A model generated the notes under the pieces. The model ran no database searches, was not told where the DNA came from, and was given only the letters and a program-made list of their open reading frames with translations. Shown one piece after another: positions 22,557 to 34,650 of a stretch of 64,000 nucleotides of DNA (position 1 is its first letter; every line of letters starts with the position of its first letter). A program made the translations under genes and the position numbers. This DNA is from Saururus chinensis (Eukaryota > Streptophyta > Magnoliopsida > Piperales > Saururaceae): the NCBI GenBank assembly GCA_035235625.1, contig CP141141.1:44787719-44851718 (forward strand), given 5' to 3'.

Positions 22557-23050
22557 TTGGCCGCTACTTTTTCAGAATCACCACAAACCCGATCTGCGCT
22601 ACAAAGAAGAACTAGCTTTGAGGCGTATAGTTTCAAAACTGGGCTTAAGAGAAACCCTCGTTCAAAAACTCGTTCTTCGCAAACTTAAACTTGTTACAGA
22701 ATAGAAAATCCCTAATTTTTGATGTTTTGGTCGGATAGGACACAAAATCTTCTCACACGCTGCTTACGCGGTGCTCGAACAGGGGACTTTCCGCTTGGAA
22801 ATGAGTTTTTAATTGGAACGGAGTTTTCACTCAGTGGAATCGTTAGCGTCGGAAGTCGTATGACACTGAATGCAACTTTATGAGGGTTTAACACGATATA
22901 AAACCCTACCTCTAGTCAGGGGTATTTTAGTCCACATTTTAGCTTATATCATGTTATTTCAGGTAATATGGCATTTCCATTTCAAATCCAGGGAATATGG
23001 AATATTTCGTTCTTTGGCCAGACAATATGGAAAAAACTCAAAGATATAAG

Positions 23051-26000
23051 TACCTTTATTATATGGATAATTTAAAACCCATCACTCATGCGTGAACTAC
23101 CAAATTTTTTAACCCTAGCTCTGTTTTCTCCCACGATCGAGTTCCTCTTTGTTACTGGCTGGCCTCGCTTACAACTCCTCTTCGCCTCTCCTCCATTTTT
23201 GGCCCCAAGTGCATAGCTATACCGTCCCGAGCCCTCAAAGCCCTAGCACAACCTTCAGTCTTCTCACTGTCGGCAACGATTGGGTTTTTGAGCTTATCCG
23301 AGTCTTTCGTACATGGATTTGGGGCGTGGTACAACACTTAAATTTTATCAAGATCGGAAATGATCGAGGAGAGTAGCCATTGAACGGAAGGGGAAAAAAT
23401 AGGGGTAATATTATGTTTTTAAATTAAATAATGGCATTGGTGTAAAAATGTAGGACTCGAAGGTAGAGAAAAAACAGACGCGAGGATGCGTTGACCATTA
23501 TTATTTTAGTCCGGACATATCGCACATTAGATGTGACTTTTATACTATATCAATAGTTTTTCCTAGAAAAAATAGCTTAATTAATAAAAAATATGATAAA
23601 TCTTGATAGGTGATAGGTATATCATGTTGGCATCGGTACCTAATATTTTATTGTGGTTTCAGATTCAACGGGGTGAACTTGGTGAGACCGGAACGGGACG
23701 CCTATACAAAACGAACGTTTAATTGATTTACTTCATGGAACTCCGACAAGAGAGGACACGCTCAGTCGGACCGAAAGTTTAATTGATTTACTTCAGGGAA
23801 CTCCTACAAGAGAGGACCCACTCAGTCGGGTTCGAAATGTCGAGCATGACCGAAGCTCATAACCCCAAAGAATCTGCGGCCAACCAATCGAACAGATTCT
23901 TGGGAGGATATCATTTTGACGTTCAATTCCGTACGGCCTCCGGATCATGGCACGGAGGGTAGAGATCGTTGAGATAGGGAAATAAATTTTCACATGGAAT
24001 TTATCTCATAAAACAAGTTACGTAGATTCATTTTTCTCTTTATTTAACCAAGATTTAAAATAGAATTTTGTTGGACAGATCTAGTAAATATTTTGATACC
24101 TTTAATTTTTTCATAATTATATAAAATATGGTAAAAAAATTATACGGATTAGTAGAACACACTTTTTAGAATAAAAAATTATCATGCATTAAACATGCAT
24201 AACTTTTTAGTGTAATAATTTTTTGCCATTAGTCATTTTCCTTGGGGGCTTTGGTGATAACTTTAAGATTTCGCTTTTCCATATAGTTTGCCTTCAATAC
24301 TATAATTTCTTTTCCACACTTTTCCTGTGCAAGAATTCTCACCTCGCATATTTCATTAGCTTAGCTATTACTACGGACACGGCTACCTAAATGTCAACTC
24401 TTAACCCTAACTATTATTATATATATTTCACTATCTCACTCATGACTCGTACCCTTTAGTTATTATTGCATGCCCCACTACCCGTACCTTTGTATTATAT
24501 ATTAAGAATACTTATTAGGCCCCACACAACTATGATGTCTACATGATGCTCGCACGAATGCTGAGGGACCCATGCTAACTTCATGTCTCAACCATATAAG
24601 GCCAAGTGTATCCTAACCATGGCATGGGCTTGGGCTCGGGTTGGTTCAATACATTATGATCCGGGTAAATCGGTGGTCCAAGGGCGGTTAGGGCAGTTGC
24701 GCCGACCCTACATATGCATTTGTTACACATAATTCAAGTGAGACCCATATATATTATACACATACACTAAATATATATTTAGGTGTATATTTACACATTG
24801 TGGGGCCCAAACGCGTAAATTAGGTATCGATAGTGGAACCTGTGATAAGCAAAGGGTCAACTTTGTCCACAGAGCCCGCTCCCGTTGTAATTGAACCTCT
24901 ATAAGAAATCAAAAGGAGTTATGTAAGTAGGCCCAATTTGAATTAGCCCACATCAAAAGCCTATTAAAGAATAACCAATTCAAAACCTGCCTAATATATG
25001 GAATGTAGGGGAGTAATTAAGGGAGAGAATATGCTCTAATCCTATAAGGAAGGGCCGTCCCACCCCTTTGGACTCTCTCTTCCCAATTTGGCTGCCCCCT
25101 CATCTCTCTCCCTTGTGTTTTCTTAGTGCGGCCTGCTCAAGCAAAAGATCCTTTCTACTGGCTGCCCTCCTTCTCCCCTCTCCAAGGCTTGTTGGTGGGC
25201 TGATCAAGGGGGTTTCATCCTCTCCAAGGCAGGGTCCTTGAGAATGATTCAAGGGCTAAATATTTGTTGTGAATTCCTTCATTCCAAGAGGTGGTTTGAG
25301 AGGGATTATCACATACAGGTATTTATCTATAACTTTGCTTATTTAATCTTGGGTTTGGCATGCAAGATCTACTTGTTTGAGAGCGTGCAAGTGTTGGACA
25401 GCCTAGGTTAGTCCGTCTTCTTTCCATTATTCTATTGTCCTTTGATTGATTTGAATGGATGCATGCTTATCTTGCTATTTGTTATTAGATTGATACATGT
25501 TTTGTGTAGATCAAGTTAAAGATTAGATTTTTGATATGTGCGCCCTCCCCCTCCCACCAAGCTTCAGCTGATCCAGCCACTCTACAGCTCTTGTGTGTCA
25601 ACATGAGCATGAGCATATTCAATTGTCAAATGTTGATTTGAGGGTACAAGGGAGGCTGGCAGTAATTTAAACCTGCCTACCCCTCAATTATATGCCGTCA
25701 TATTAAAATCTAATTGTCCACGAAGCACTAGCTCACGTTAATGTGCTTGAGCCTGATCTCATACAAATAAATTTATCTCTCTATATATAATAAAATAAAA
25801 ATAAACAAAAGATGTAATAACTAAGCGTATATATGCAAATATTTACAATCACATCAAATTGTTACCTCGAATAAAATCTAAAACATGATTGATTAATGCT
25901 AGGAAAAAAGGTCATTATGGTATTTTGTGCAATAGTAATAGATTATTTTCAGGTGAGAACTTTTATTTTTCACAAAATCTACAATAAATCGTAAAAAAAT

Positions 26001-26447
26001 ACATATCGAGCCCTTTACCCATGAGATCAATCAACAATTCCTTAGGCAAGGGCTCATATGTGTTCATTAGGCAGGGTTCACTGTTTGTGGGGAGGAATGC
26101 CCTCCCCCCTAAAACAAAACACCTTTCCCCTCTCCCCTTCAACTTTCCTTTCTCTATCATCTTTTATTTATGCTTGCCTCTCCTTACACAAAGTCTGCTC
26201 CACCCTGCTTAAAGGTAGGATAGAAGAGGATAGGAAAGTAGCAGTCTAAGTAACATGTCAATTAAAAAAAGGGTCTAGATGCACCCCCAATAATCCCCTT
26301 AATACCCCAATATCCCCATAAATCCCCTTATAAATTTAAAAGCACAATAAGATACTGAAGAGATTGTTATGGTGCATATAAATCTGTTTTAATAAAAAGT
26401 AGCACTCCAAGTTATATTTTATTTTTTTCATTAATAGGATGCAAATA
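23051..26447. other. 3.4-kb intergenic stretch, nothing recognised
   Basis: No reading frame here resembles a known family, and no splice chain could be built. The CT-rich segment at 23100-23300 includes a 75-codon open frame of no recognisable kind. Repeated atttaattgatttacttca with gaggac appears twice around 23718-23820 (about 66-base period), a small tandem duplication. CT-rich tracts occur at about 25060-25200 and 26100-26190. They could be decayed transposon ends, but no termini were found. Confidence 0.5.
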
Positions 26448-26455
26448 GTCAGACC

Positions 26456-27612
26456 TAGGGGTGTTAACGAGTTTAACTTAGTATTGGGCTTGCTCAGCTT
26501 GAACTTGAACTGCTCAAGCTCAACCCAAAGCTTGAACAAGCTCAAAATTTTCAGTTCAAGCTCGGCTCAAATTTGAAATCTAGAGCTTAGCTTTAGCTCA
26601 AATTGCAATAAGTGAATCATGAGCCTATGCTCGAATTAAAAAAAAAAATAGTAAAACACATCTAAATCTAAACTTTACAATGTATCACACATAGTAAGAT
26701 GTTTTTGGTATTAAATAACAATAAATACACTTTAACAAGTATTATAACTGCACATCAAACAACTAACTATAGTCACTAGGAAAGAAAACTATGATAAATG
26801 AGTTCTAGTTATATATGCTCTAAAAAGGTAGCATTACCATTTTCCTCTATTAATTTGCATATAATCACTAAAAAAGATGCAAAAATAAAAATTTACTTCG
26901 ACAATATTACCATCTACTTCTTTGTATCATCATTTCTTTATATGCTTATAATTACTCATAAAAGAACTATTCTTCAATCTTAATATGCTTTTAAAAAATT
27001 GTAAGAACATATAAAAAGAGGAAAATCTATAATTGAGGTTGGTCCTTAGTGTTATGTTTTAGCTTTTGAAAGAATATTTTAATTATTTGTTTGTAAATTG
27101 AGGTTGATTCCCCTAGTATCATGCTTCTTTTAAAATCATTATTGGGTATCTTAGTGTGATATCACATTGTTCCTATGTCCTATATAATAGTTGTATTTGG
27201 TTTTTCAATTAAACTAATTTTAGTTTATCTTAAAAAAAGTAAATAGAGCTATTAATTTGAGATAAAAGGAGTATATTAATATTTGTGTTTCTAAAATTTA
27301 TATTTTTAGAAAATATATATTATACATAAAAATTATATATCTATTACAATTTAATAAGGATATATATAATAAAATAAATTTACACCAGTTTAATCTCATG
27401 CACACCACCATGAGCCCGGCCAACATGGGCAGTCAAATTGAAATCCTAGGGCGTGCAATGCCCTGGTTTATGTAGACTTATGTGAGCCAAAGCTCATATA
27501 GATTAGTCTCATATTAGTCGTATATCATATGAGATTGGTACATATAAATAACTAGATATCTTATTATATAATATATACATATATATTTATATAATTTTAA
27601 AATTAAGCCTAG
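26456..27612 (-). mobile_element. Non-autonomous hAT element, copy 3, right end lost
   Basis: It starts TAGGGGTGTTAACGAG and then matches, in the same order, the reverse complement of the element at 37983-39580 and the direct strand of 59362-60583. This includes the gctcaagctc-rich head, the aaaaagatgcaaaaat region and the nested Stowaway-like MITE at about 27186-27275. Similarity fades at about 27612 (ataattttaaaatt) and the terminal CTCGGCTC region is absent, so no second terminus or 8-bp duplication can be seen. No coding capacity. Confidence 0.7.
27186..27275. mobile_element. Stowaway-like MITE nested in hAT copy 3
   Basis: It contains the fold-back core ttaaactaattttagttt and ends aaaggagta. 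The same insertion is at the same place in the hAT copy at 37983 (about 38728-38821), so it was present before those copies separated. Confidence 0.5.
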
Positions 27613-29261
27613 CGTGGGACTACTTCCCTGCTCGTTAACAGCCATGTCGCATATTGGAAAATTTAAATTCGGTGAATACAGAAACAGAAGATAAAATGAA
27701 AGATAATCATCATGCCCTCGCCACAAACTGATACACACTCATACACAACGCTGCCATAGTTAAGAGGAGTGAGAGCCAGAGGAGAAAACTCAAGCATTCT
27801 TGTACGCGAACCATCCAAAGATTTGTTAATTTGATTTTAATTGAGTTATTTGTTGGCAGAAGTCTAGACCAAGGCCGGAAAACCATGACTTCTGATCATA
27901 TTTCAGGTTCGGTTAAGCTCCTCCTCTTCTCCTCCCTCCTGATCCTCCCTCCAGATCCTCCTCTATATCGCCACTCTCCCACACATTTATTCCCTCTACC
28001 TCTCTCATCACCTCCGCCATGCACGGCCTCCTCTCTGGCTTGCTCTCGCAGCAGTGCAGCGCCACTTGCAACAACTTCACCATCTCCCTGGATGCTTCCC
28101 TCTGCACCGCGATTTCGACATCAAAAATCTCTGCCGTCCACTCCTCTCTCACCGCCCTGTGGACCCATCTGCACAGGTCCACCCCGCGGGTTCCCTCCGG
28201 GGCCGAGTGGCACGACGGCTTCCCTGTTAGAAGCTCCAGGATGAGGCACCCGTAGCTCCACACATCCGACTTCCATGAGATTTTGCAGCGGTATTGGTAC
28301 TCTGGCGACTTGTAAGCTGTCATGCGCTCTGCTGCGTCGTGGGTGCTGACCACTGAGTGGAACCCGTGGTCGGATACCAGTGCTACGTCGTTCTCGTCAA
28401 GCAGGACGTTGGATGACTTTAGGTTCCCGTGGGGTGGTGTGCTTTGCGATTTCACGTTCAGGTGGAGATAGGCCAGTGCTCTTGCTACTCCTTGGGCTAC
28501 TGTCAGTCTTGATTTCCATTTGAAAGGAATTACTCTGTAACCGGCTCCTGTTTCTGCAACCAAATAGATCTATAATTATTCATGGCTTGGTTTGTGCCAC
28601 AAAACATTGGCACTTATTTATGAATCAAACATTCATGAGGATAATTTATCGCCATGAATCGATTGCCAGTCATCCTGGGTCGACTTGTGCAGTTGTGCCA
28701 GTTAATCGATGAAAAAATTGACACTTACCATGAAGTCGACGAAACAGGCTTCCATTGGGTGCGAATTTGCTGACGAGAAGCTTGTCCTCCTGGGAGTGAT
28801 AGCAAGCTAGAAGAGGGAGTAAATTGGGGTGCTTCAGATTTGCAAGAATATTTATTTGCCTTGAGAATATTTCACTTGTGAAGGGCTTCAGATCCTTCAA
28901 ACGCTTCACCACTACGGCAGAGCCAGTCTCCAACATGACCTTGTAACACGCTCCAAAGTTCCCCTTCCCTAGCGCCTCGGCCGAAGCTTTCAGCAGCTCG
29001 TCTAGCTCAAACTCTTCTCCCTCCATCAATGGCACAAGTTTTCCTCTTCCTTCTCTCATCACAGGTCCCATTTCACTGATCTCAGCATCTAACTTCTCTA
29101 TCCTTTTATGATGTGCTTCAAAAGCTCTCGTCTCTTTGTTTGCTGCTCTGGTCTTCTTGTAGTGCAAATATGTTGATAGTAGTAGAAGAGTCAGTGCAAT
29201 CACATCTAATACGACAAAAATGGTAAGCATGGACGAGACAACAAATCGACTGAACGTTTTC

Positions 29262-30545
29262 CGCTTCGGATCCGCTGTGCAACACTCCCACCCACCGGGG
29301 TGGGAGTGGCCAATAAGAACATAACACGTCATTAGGTGGGCAAGGAGACCGGGTTACTCGGTGACCCGGGTGAAAGTGGGTTTTGGATCCGGTGCAAGAT
29401 AGTCGGGCGTTCGGGTGAAGATGTTTATCAGAGCCGATTGGGTGAAGTGCTTTTCACGGAACCCAGCCCTGAACTCCCGCTCCCACCCGGTGACCAAAGA
29501 GGAGGTTATCCTCTAGCAGCAATCTTCTCATCAGCATCCAGAACGGGAAGAAACAAACCAGATCTGATGCACTTTGTTGGTGCTTGCTCCCGCTCCCACC
29601 CGGTGACCAAAGAGGAGGTGATCCTCCAGCGGAAATCTTCTCATCGATATCTGGAACGGGAAGAAACGAACCAGATCTAGTGCACTCTATTGGTGCTCGC
29701 TCCTGCAAGTCTTTCTAATTCTCGTTCGACAGTCGGAAATTCATATCGTTGAGGTACAACAAACGAACTTGATATGCAAATGTGCCTATGTATTGTTTAT
29801 TTTGTCTCTATCCCTAATTCCAGGGGGGAAATGAACTTTGATTATTTTTCTGTTCCATTTTCTTTCACGGACAATTTCTGGGTTTTGATTTGTTCTGTAT
29901 TCTGTTTACTGCAAGCTTCAATGACTGCTCCACCCCAAATTCTTTAAAGAATAGAAAACTGGATTTTATGCTCCAACCTTGGAGCAATATTGCTCTAACC
30001 TTGGAGCAATATTCCTCTCACCTTGGAGCAATATTGCTCCAAGGTTGAAGCAATATTGTTAAAAGGTTGGAGCAATATTGCTCCACCGTTGGAACAATAT
30101 TGCTCCAACCTTGGAGCAATATTGCTCGAACCTAAAATGTTCGATGATTTTGATGCATTTAATTTATATAAGTCTTGGAGCAATATTGCTGCAGGGTTCG
30201 AGCAATATTGCTCTAACCTTGGAGCAATATTGTATTAATATTGGAGCAATATTGCTTCAACCTTGGAGCAATATTGCTACAACGTTGGAGCAATATTACT
30301 CCAACCTGAAAACAATATTGCTCCAACTTGAAAACAATATTGTTCCACCGTTGGAGCAATAATGCTCCAAGGTTGTGCTACAGTGTTGGAGCAATAGTGC
30401 TGCGCATTGGAGCAATATTATGCTGCAACAATATTGTTCCACTGTTGGTTGGAGCAAAATTACAAAACTGTTTGTTGGAGCAATATTGCTCCAACCTCGG
30501 AGCAATATTGCAACACTGTTGGAGCAATATTTCACTCTTCAGTCT
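29262..30545 (+). repeat. Left terminal inverted repeat of the Pack-MULE
   Basis: It pairs with the reverse complement of 34036-35371. Differences in the outer 700 bases are scattered single bases, and long runs are identical. The inner part diverges more because of gains and losses of palindrome units. Confidence 0.85.
29971..30535. repeat. Palindrome array A (unit TTGGAGCAATATTGCTCCAA)
   Basis: More than 20 copies or variants of a 20-bp perfect palindrome, centred on caatattg, follow one another every 20-30 bases with short aacc or aagg linkers. One break (30134-30175) holds the unique ttttgatgcatttaatttatataag segment, which recurs in the right array. Reading frames here encode only repetitive NIAPTLEQYCSN-type peptides and are not genes. 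Confidence 0.9.
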
Positions 30546-31670
30546 TTAAAGAACATTGTTAATACTTCTAACTTATGCAGTTCACCATTCCCAGTGGGAG
30601 GCATGCTATGTACCATGCAGACCTCTTGCAAAAGGCAGGAGCTACGCATATCCTACAAGCTGCTGCTGCGGCAACAACAACTCCTATTGAAGGCAAAATA
30701 TTTGCAAGGATAGTACTTAGATACCTTGAGCACCACCATATAGAACACCCAATCTAACATATGATGAAGAGGGTGCTCTGAACTAAATCATGCAATATTG
30801 GGGTGACATTCAATTTTGGTCTTGGCTTTTACTCCATCTATGCAGCTGCCAAGTACGTTGATTCGAATCTTTGAGCTTGGTCTTGGAAGCTGAAGTTCTA
30901 AATTTGTATGGTTAGGAAATTAAGGTGGTTTTGGTTTGTTATAGTGATCAAATGAGATAATATTATTTTTATTTATATTGGATTGTAATTATTGATGTAT
31001 AAGGGCACAGGGCAAGTGACTGTTGAGGCAAGGACCAACAATTGTTCAGTTTGAGTCTTTTAGATCTGTTTGTATTCGTTGCCACATTGTGTGCTATTAT
31101 CATGAATTGTTGATTTATTTATCCGTGATTAGCGATATAACTTTGTATCATGTTTTTGTCTAGGATGATTCTCTTTTTTCTTTCTTGGTTTCATGAATGT
31201 TTTGTGCTTCATGGTTACAAAACTCTTGGATTGTTCCATTCTGAAAAACTTATGGTCCTCATGGGGGATGTTGTCTAGGATATCCTCCATCAATGGGAAT
31301 TGTGGATCATAAGAAATCGACAATGTATGTGTTAGCGCACATTAGCATAAATAATTGATAGCTCCTAATTGGTATGACAAAAAATGCTTTCAGCCCCAAT
31401 ATTGAGGGATGATCATCTTTTGATTTGCTCAATTGAACCAGAGTTAGTCCCTCATGCTGATAAGATTTTGAAATGCGCCACTTTGCAATGAGCCCATAAC
31501 GACCCCCCTATTGCATAGAGACGCACACCGGTTATCCATTAAAAAGGTTGGAAGGTAACTCGGTACAACCAGTTCTTGTGTCAAGCACCATTATGCAATA
31601 GGTAGATTATTTTAGGTTCAATATCCCTCATTGGAGTGGCTGAATCGTGAGACGTCAGATTCATGTCACA
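30546..31670. other. Unidentified interior of the Pack-MULE
   Basis: This unique sequence lies between the left palindrome array and a short internal array. A 60-codon frame at 30575-30757 and a 64-codon frame on the minus strand at 31129-31323 are not recognisable. It may be further captured host DNA. Confidence 0.4.
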
Positions 31671-31915
31671 TTTGTTGGAGTAATATCGCTCCAATGTTGG
31701 AGCAATATTGCTCGAACATTGCTGCAATATTGCTCCAACATTTCTATTGTTGGAGCAATATTGCGGCAAGTTTAGAGCATTATTGCTCTAACATTGGAAC
31801 GATATTACTCCAACATTAGAGCGATATTGCTCCAACAGTAGCAATGTTGGAGCAATATGGCTCCAACATTGGAGCGATATTGCGGCAAGTTTAGAACAAT
31901 ATTGGTCCAACATTG
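31671..31915. repeat. Palindrome array B, internal and diverged
   Basis: About ten variants of the same palindrome, including tggagcgatattg and tgctgcaatattgctcc, lie in the middle of the element, away from both termini. The variants differ from arrays A and C in the linker (aacat rather than aacct). Confidence 0.8.
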
Positions 31916-32243
31916 ATGTTCTCCACTATTAATTTGTTTTATATATTTACAATTTTAATAGTAAAATTCAGCGCATTAAAATGGTTGGTATAGCAATAGT
32001 CATACTGTACCTTTTGAAAATGATTAATTTGTTTCATATTAAGTGTTTTCAAGTGATAATTTACAAATGAAACTTTTAAATTAAATTTCAAAGCTAGAGT
32101 TCGTTAGAGCTTTGATGATCACACTTAATATATTAATGCATATGAAACTTACTAGGTACCCACTACTCTTTTAGTATTTTCTTCATATTCATTCCCTCTA
32201 ACAAACCTATCAAGTAATAAAATGATCAAAGATAAGAACAAAC

Positions 32244-32743
32244 CAAACAAAAATTTATCTACACTTTTGTTGGGCATGAACTCATAGATCAGTAATTTTT
32301 CTTCTTTGTGGATGCACCATCCCAAAAGCCTAACAAGGTTTCGGTGCTGGAGCTTTGCAATTAGTTCCACTTCATTCTTGAACTCTTCAAATCCCTGTCC
32401 TGAACTTTGAGAGAGCCTTTTCACAACTATTTCTTGACCCTTTGGCGCTTTTCCTGCAAGATTGTCATTAAGCTCCTTTAATACCCAGATGCTTATGATT
32501 AATGTTCTTATTGCTATTTTATAATATATCTATTCAAAAGATCAATAATTTTCTTTTCTTATGTTTCTGTGGAGTTATGGTTCTTAAAATCCCTACAATG
32601 AAGTGGGGAAATACCATATTAACATGTCCAAATCCACCCTCTCCAAGCTTGTTGGTGGTAGAAAAATTCTCAGTTGTAGCTTGAATACTCGCATAACTGA
32701 ACAAAGGAAGATCCTCCCCTAAACTCATATCAAAACCCATCAA
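32244..32743 (-). pseudogene. Captured S-domain-type receptor kinase fragment, two exons
   Basis: On the minus strand the first piece (32743 to about 32625) reads [20 protein letters not shown] then [10 protein letters not shown], the start of a serine/threonine kinase domain. After an intron with good borders, 32453-32244 reads [20 protein letters not shown] and continues through [20 protein letters not shown] to [12 protein letters not shown], ending at a GT donor. The glycine loop and the catalytic Lys (VVKRL) are present; the rest of the kinase is missing. Exon borders match the intron positions usual in G-type lectin S-receptor kinases. It differs from the host LRR kinase, so it was picked up elsewhere. 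Confidence 0.8.
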
Positions 32744-32858
32744 ACTTCTCCTTCATGTTGAGAACAAATTTAAGTTAATTTAGACAATCTATTCTCAATT
32801 AGTAGCAACCACAATGCAAGGAACATCCTCATTCAACGTGCAACTTCAATATTTGGGA

Positions 32859-33080
32859 TTAGACAACACTATAATCATTGTAGAATTTGTAAGTCATCTC
32901 CTTTGTTGCATACTCTATTCCAATATTTGGTACTCTTTTTTCTACTTCATAAAAATCTAATTTCCGACAAGCAGAGTTTACTTGAGTCCCTATTTGAATG
33001 TCATTTTGTCCATCACCTTCATTAAGTCCATCACATCGAACACTTGACCCCTCTCTTGACATTGCCCTACACAAGTCCAT
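32859..33080 (-). pseudogene. Captured FAR1/FHY3-like N-terminal fragment
   Basis: The minus-strand frame contains VPNIGIEYATKEMTYKFYND followed by YSVV and a stop. This resembles the opening of the FAR1 DNA-binding domain (a P-x-I-G-M-E-F motif followed by a K/FYN-Y segment). The domain's later Cys/His residues are absent, so only the first quarter or less is present. FAR1 itself derives from MULE transposases, so the piece could be captured host sequence or an old transposon relic. Confidence 0.5.
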
Positions 33081-33734
33081 AAAAATATTATGAAGAAAAG
33101 AAGAAAATATTATGAAAAATAGGTGAAAGGATATAAAAAATAAATTACGATTTTGTAATCATATTTGTTCAAGTGGCAAAATGGAATTCAATTTTATAGG
33201 TAATTATTAAACCAAGCTCATTGTTCGACGAAAAGAATGTTTATAATACAAGCAGACAGAACACAAGAAAGCACATGATCCTCAAACAACAACATACAAG
33301 AGAAAAAAAAACGTATAAATAGATGAGGCTAGTTTAAGATAGCATGGTATTTATTTAGTTAGCAAGTGATTTTGTAAAATTAAATTGACAAAATTACGAA
33401 CAAAATGTGAAGGATACCTTGTAAATGATTTGATTCAAGAAAATGAGAGTGCAAACAACTTTTGAAGCTAAAAAAAACATGTACAAAAATTTCTACTTTC
33501 TAAATTGCTTAAAGAATTACAAAGATTACTTAGCTAAAATTTGATGCAAAATTGGAACATTGAATTAGTAGATTATATTTCCAAAATCTCGTTTAAAACC
33601 AAGCTCCTCCTCATATTTCTATCAGGCCAGTCACCTTCACCTATAAGGGTGCACATTGAATCAGTAGACTATATTTTAAATATTGCTTGCTCCAAACTTA
33701 TATAAATTAAAGGCATCAAAATCAGCGAACATTT
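33081..33734. other. AT-rich interior of the Pack-MULE, no gene seen
   Basis: Unique AT-rich sequence with no recognisable frame. It ends where the right palindrome array begins. Confidence 0.5.
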
Positions 33735-34650
33735 CAGGTTGAAGCAATATTGCTCCAAAGTTGGAGCAATATTGCTCCAACAGTGTTGCAATATTGCTCC
33801 GAGGATAGAGCACCAATAGTTTTGCAATTTTGCTCCAACCAACAGTGGAGCAATATTGCTCCAACGCTGCAAAAATATTGCTGCAAGGTTGGAGCAATAT
33901 TGCTCCAACACTGCAGCAATATTGCTCCAACGTTGTAGCAATATTGCTTCAAGGTTAGAGTAATATTTATCCAATATTGATATAATACTGCTCTAAGACT
34001 TATATAAATTAAATGCATCAAAATCAGTGAATATTTCAGGTTGGAGCAAAATTGCTCCAACAGTGTTGCAATATTGCTCCGAGGTTGGAGCAATATTTCT
34101 CCAACCAACAGTTTTACAATTTTGCTCCAACCAACAATGGAGCAATATTGCTCCAACACTGCAGTAATATTGCTCCAATGGTGCAAAAATATTGCTCTGC
34201 CATTGGAGCAATAATGCTCCAAGGTTGGAGCAATATTGCTACACTGTTGTAGTAATATTGCTTCAAGGTTGGAGTAATATTGCTCCAATATTAATACAAT
34301 ATTGCTTCAAGGTTAGAGCAATATTTCTCGAACCCTGCAACAATATTGCTCCAAGACTTATATAAATTAAACGCATCAAAATCATCGAACATTTCAGGTT
34401 CGAGCAGTATTGCTCTAAGGTTGGAGCAATATTGTTCCAGCGGTGGAGCAATATTGCTCCAACCTTATAGCAATATTGCTTCAACCTTGGAGCAATATTG
34501 CTCCAAGGTGAGAGCAATATTGTTCCAACGGTGGAGCAATATTGCTCCAACCTTTTAACAATATTGCTTCAACCTTGGAGCAATATTGCTCCAAGGTGAG
34601 AGGAATATTGCTCCAAGGTTAGAGCAATATTGCTCCAAGGTTGGAGAATA
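33735..34650. repeat. Palindrome array C, with internal tandem duplications
   Basis: This is the same 20-bp palindrome unit as array A, in reverse orientation, but longer. The unique segment cttatataaattaaa.gcatcaaaatca occurs three times (about 33698, 33995 and 34350) against once on the left, so the right array grew by duplication of blocks of roughly 300-355 bp. Only the part from about 34036 pairs with the left terminus. Confidence 0.85.

Larger units (their letters stand above)
13400..23050 (+). mobile_element. Mutator-like element (MULE) with transposase and Ulp1-like protease remnants
   Basis: A MuDR-type transposase pseudogene (plus strand) and an Ulp1-like protease pseudogene (minus strand) face each other. 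The untranslated spaces between them share one kind of short hairpin repeat, so the block reads as a single large MULE. Plant MULEs that carry an Ulp1-like protease gene are known. Both outer limits are estimates: the right end probably lies in the tract 22866-23050, and no matching inverted terminus is visible on the left, as is common in non-TIR MULEs. All coding parts contain stops or frameshifts. Confidence 0.75.

Noticed and set aside
23149..23376. 75-codon frame in CT-rich sequence to the right of the MULE
   Set aside because: No family resemblance, no flanking exon and biased composition.
33734..34288. A 184-codon open frame and many shorter ones in the palindrome arrays
   Set aside because: They encode only reiterated NIAPTLEQYCSN-like peptides because the 20-bp unit and linkers lack stops in several frames on both strands. 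No start context, splice structure or family supports them.
29971..34650. CRISPR-like layout of palindromic repeats
   Set aside because: The genome is a plant nuclear genome, the intervals between repeats are short and near-identical rather than unique spacers, and no cas-like genes are present.
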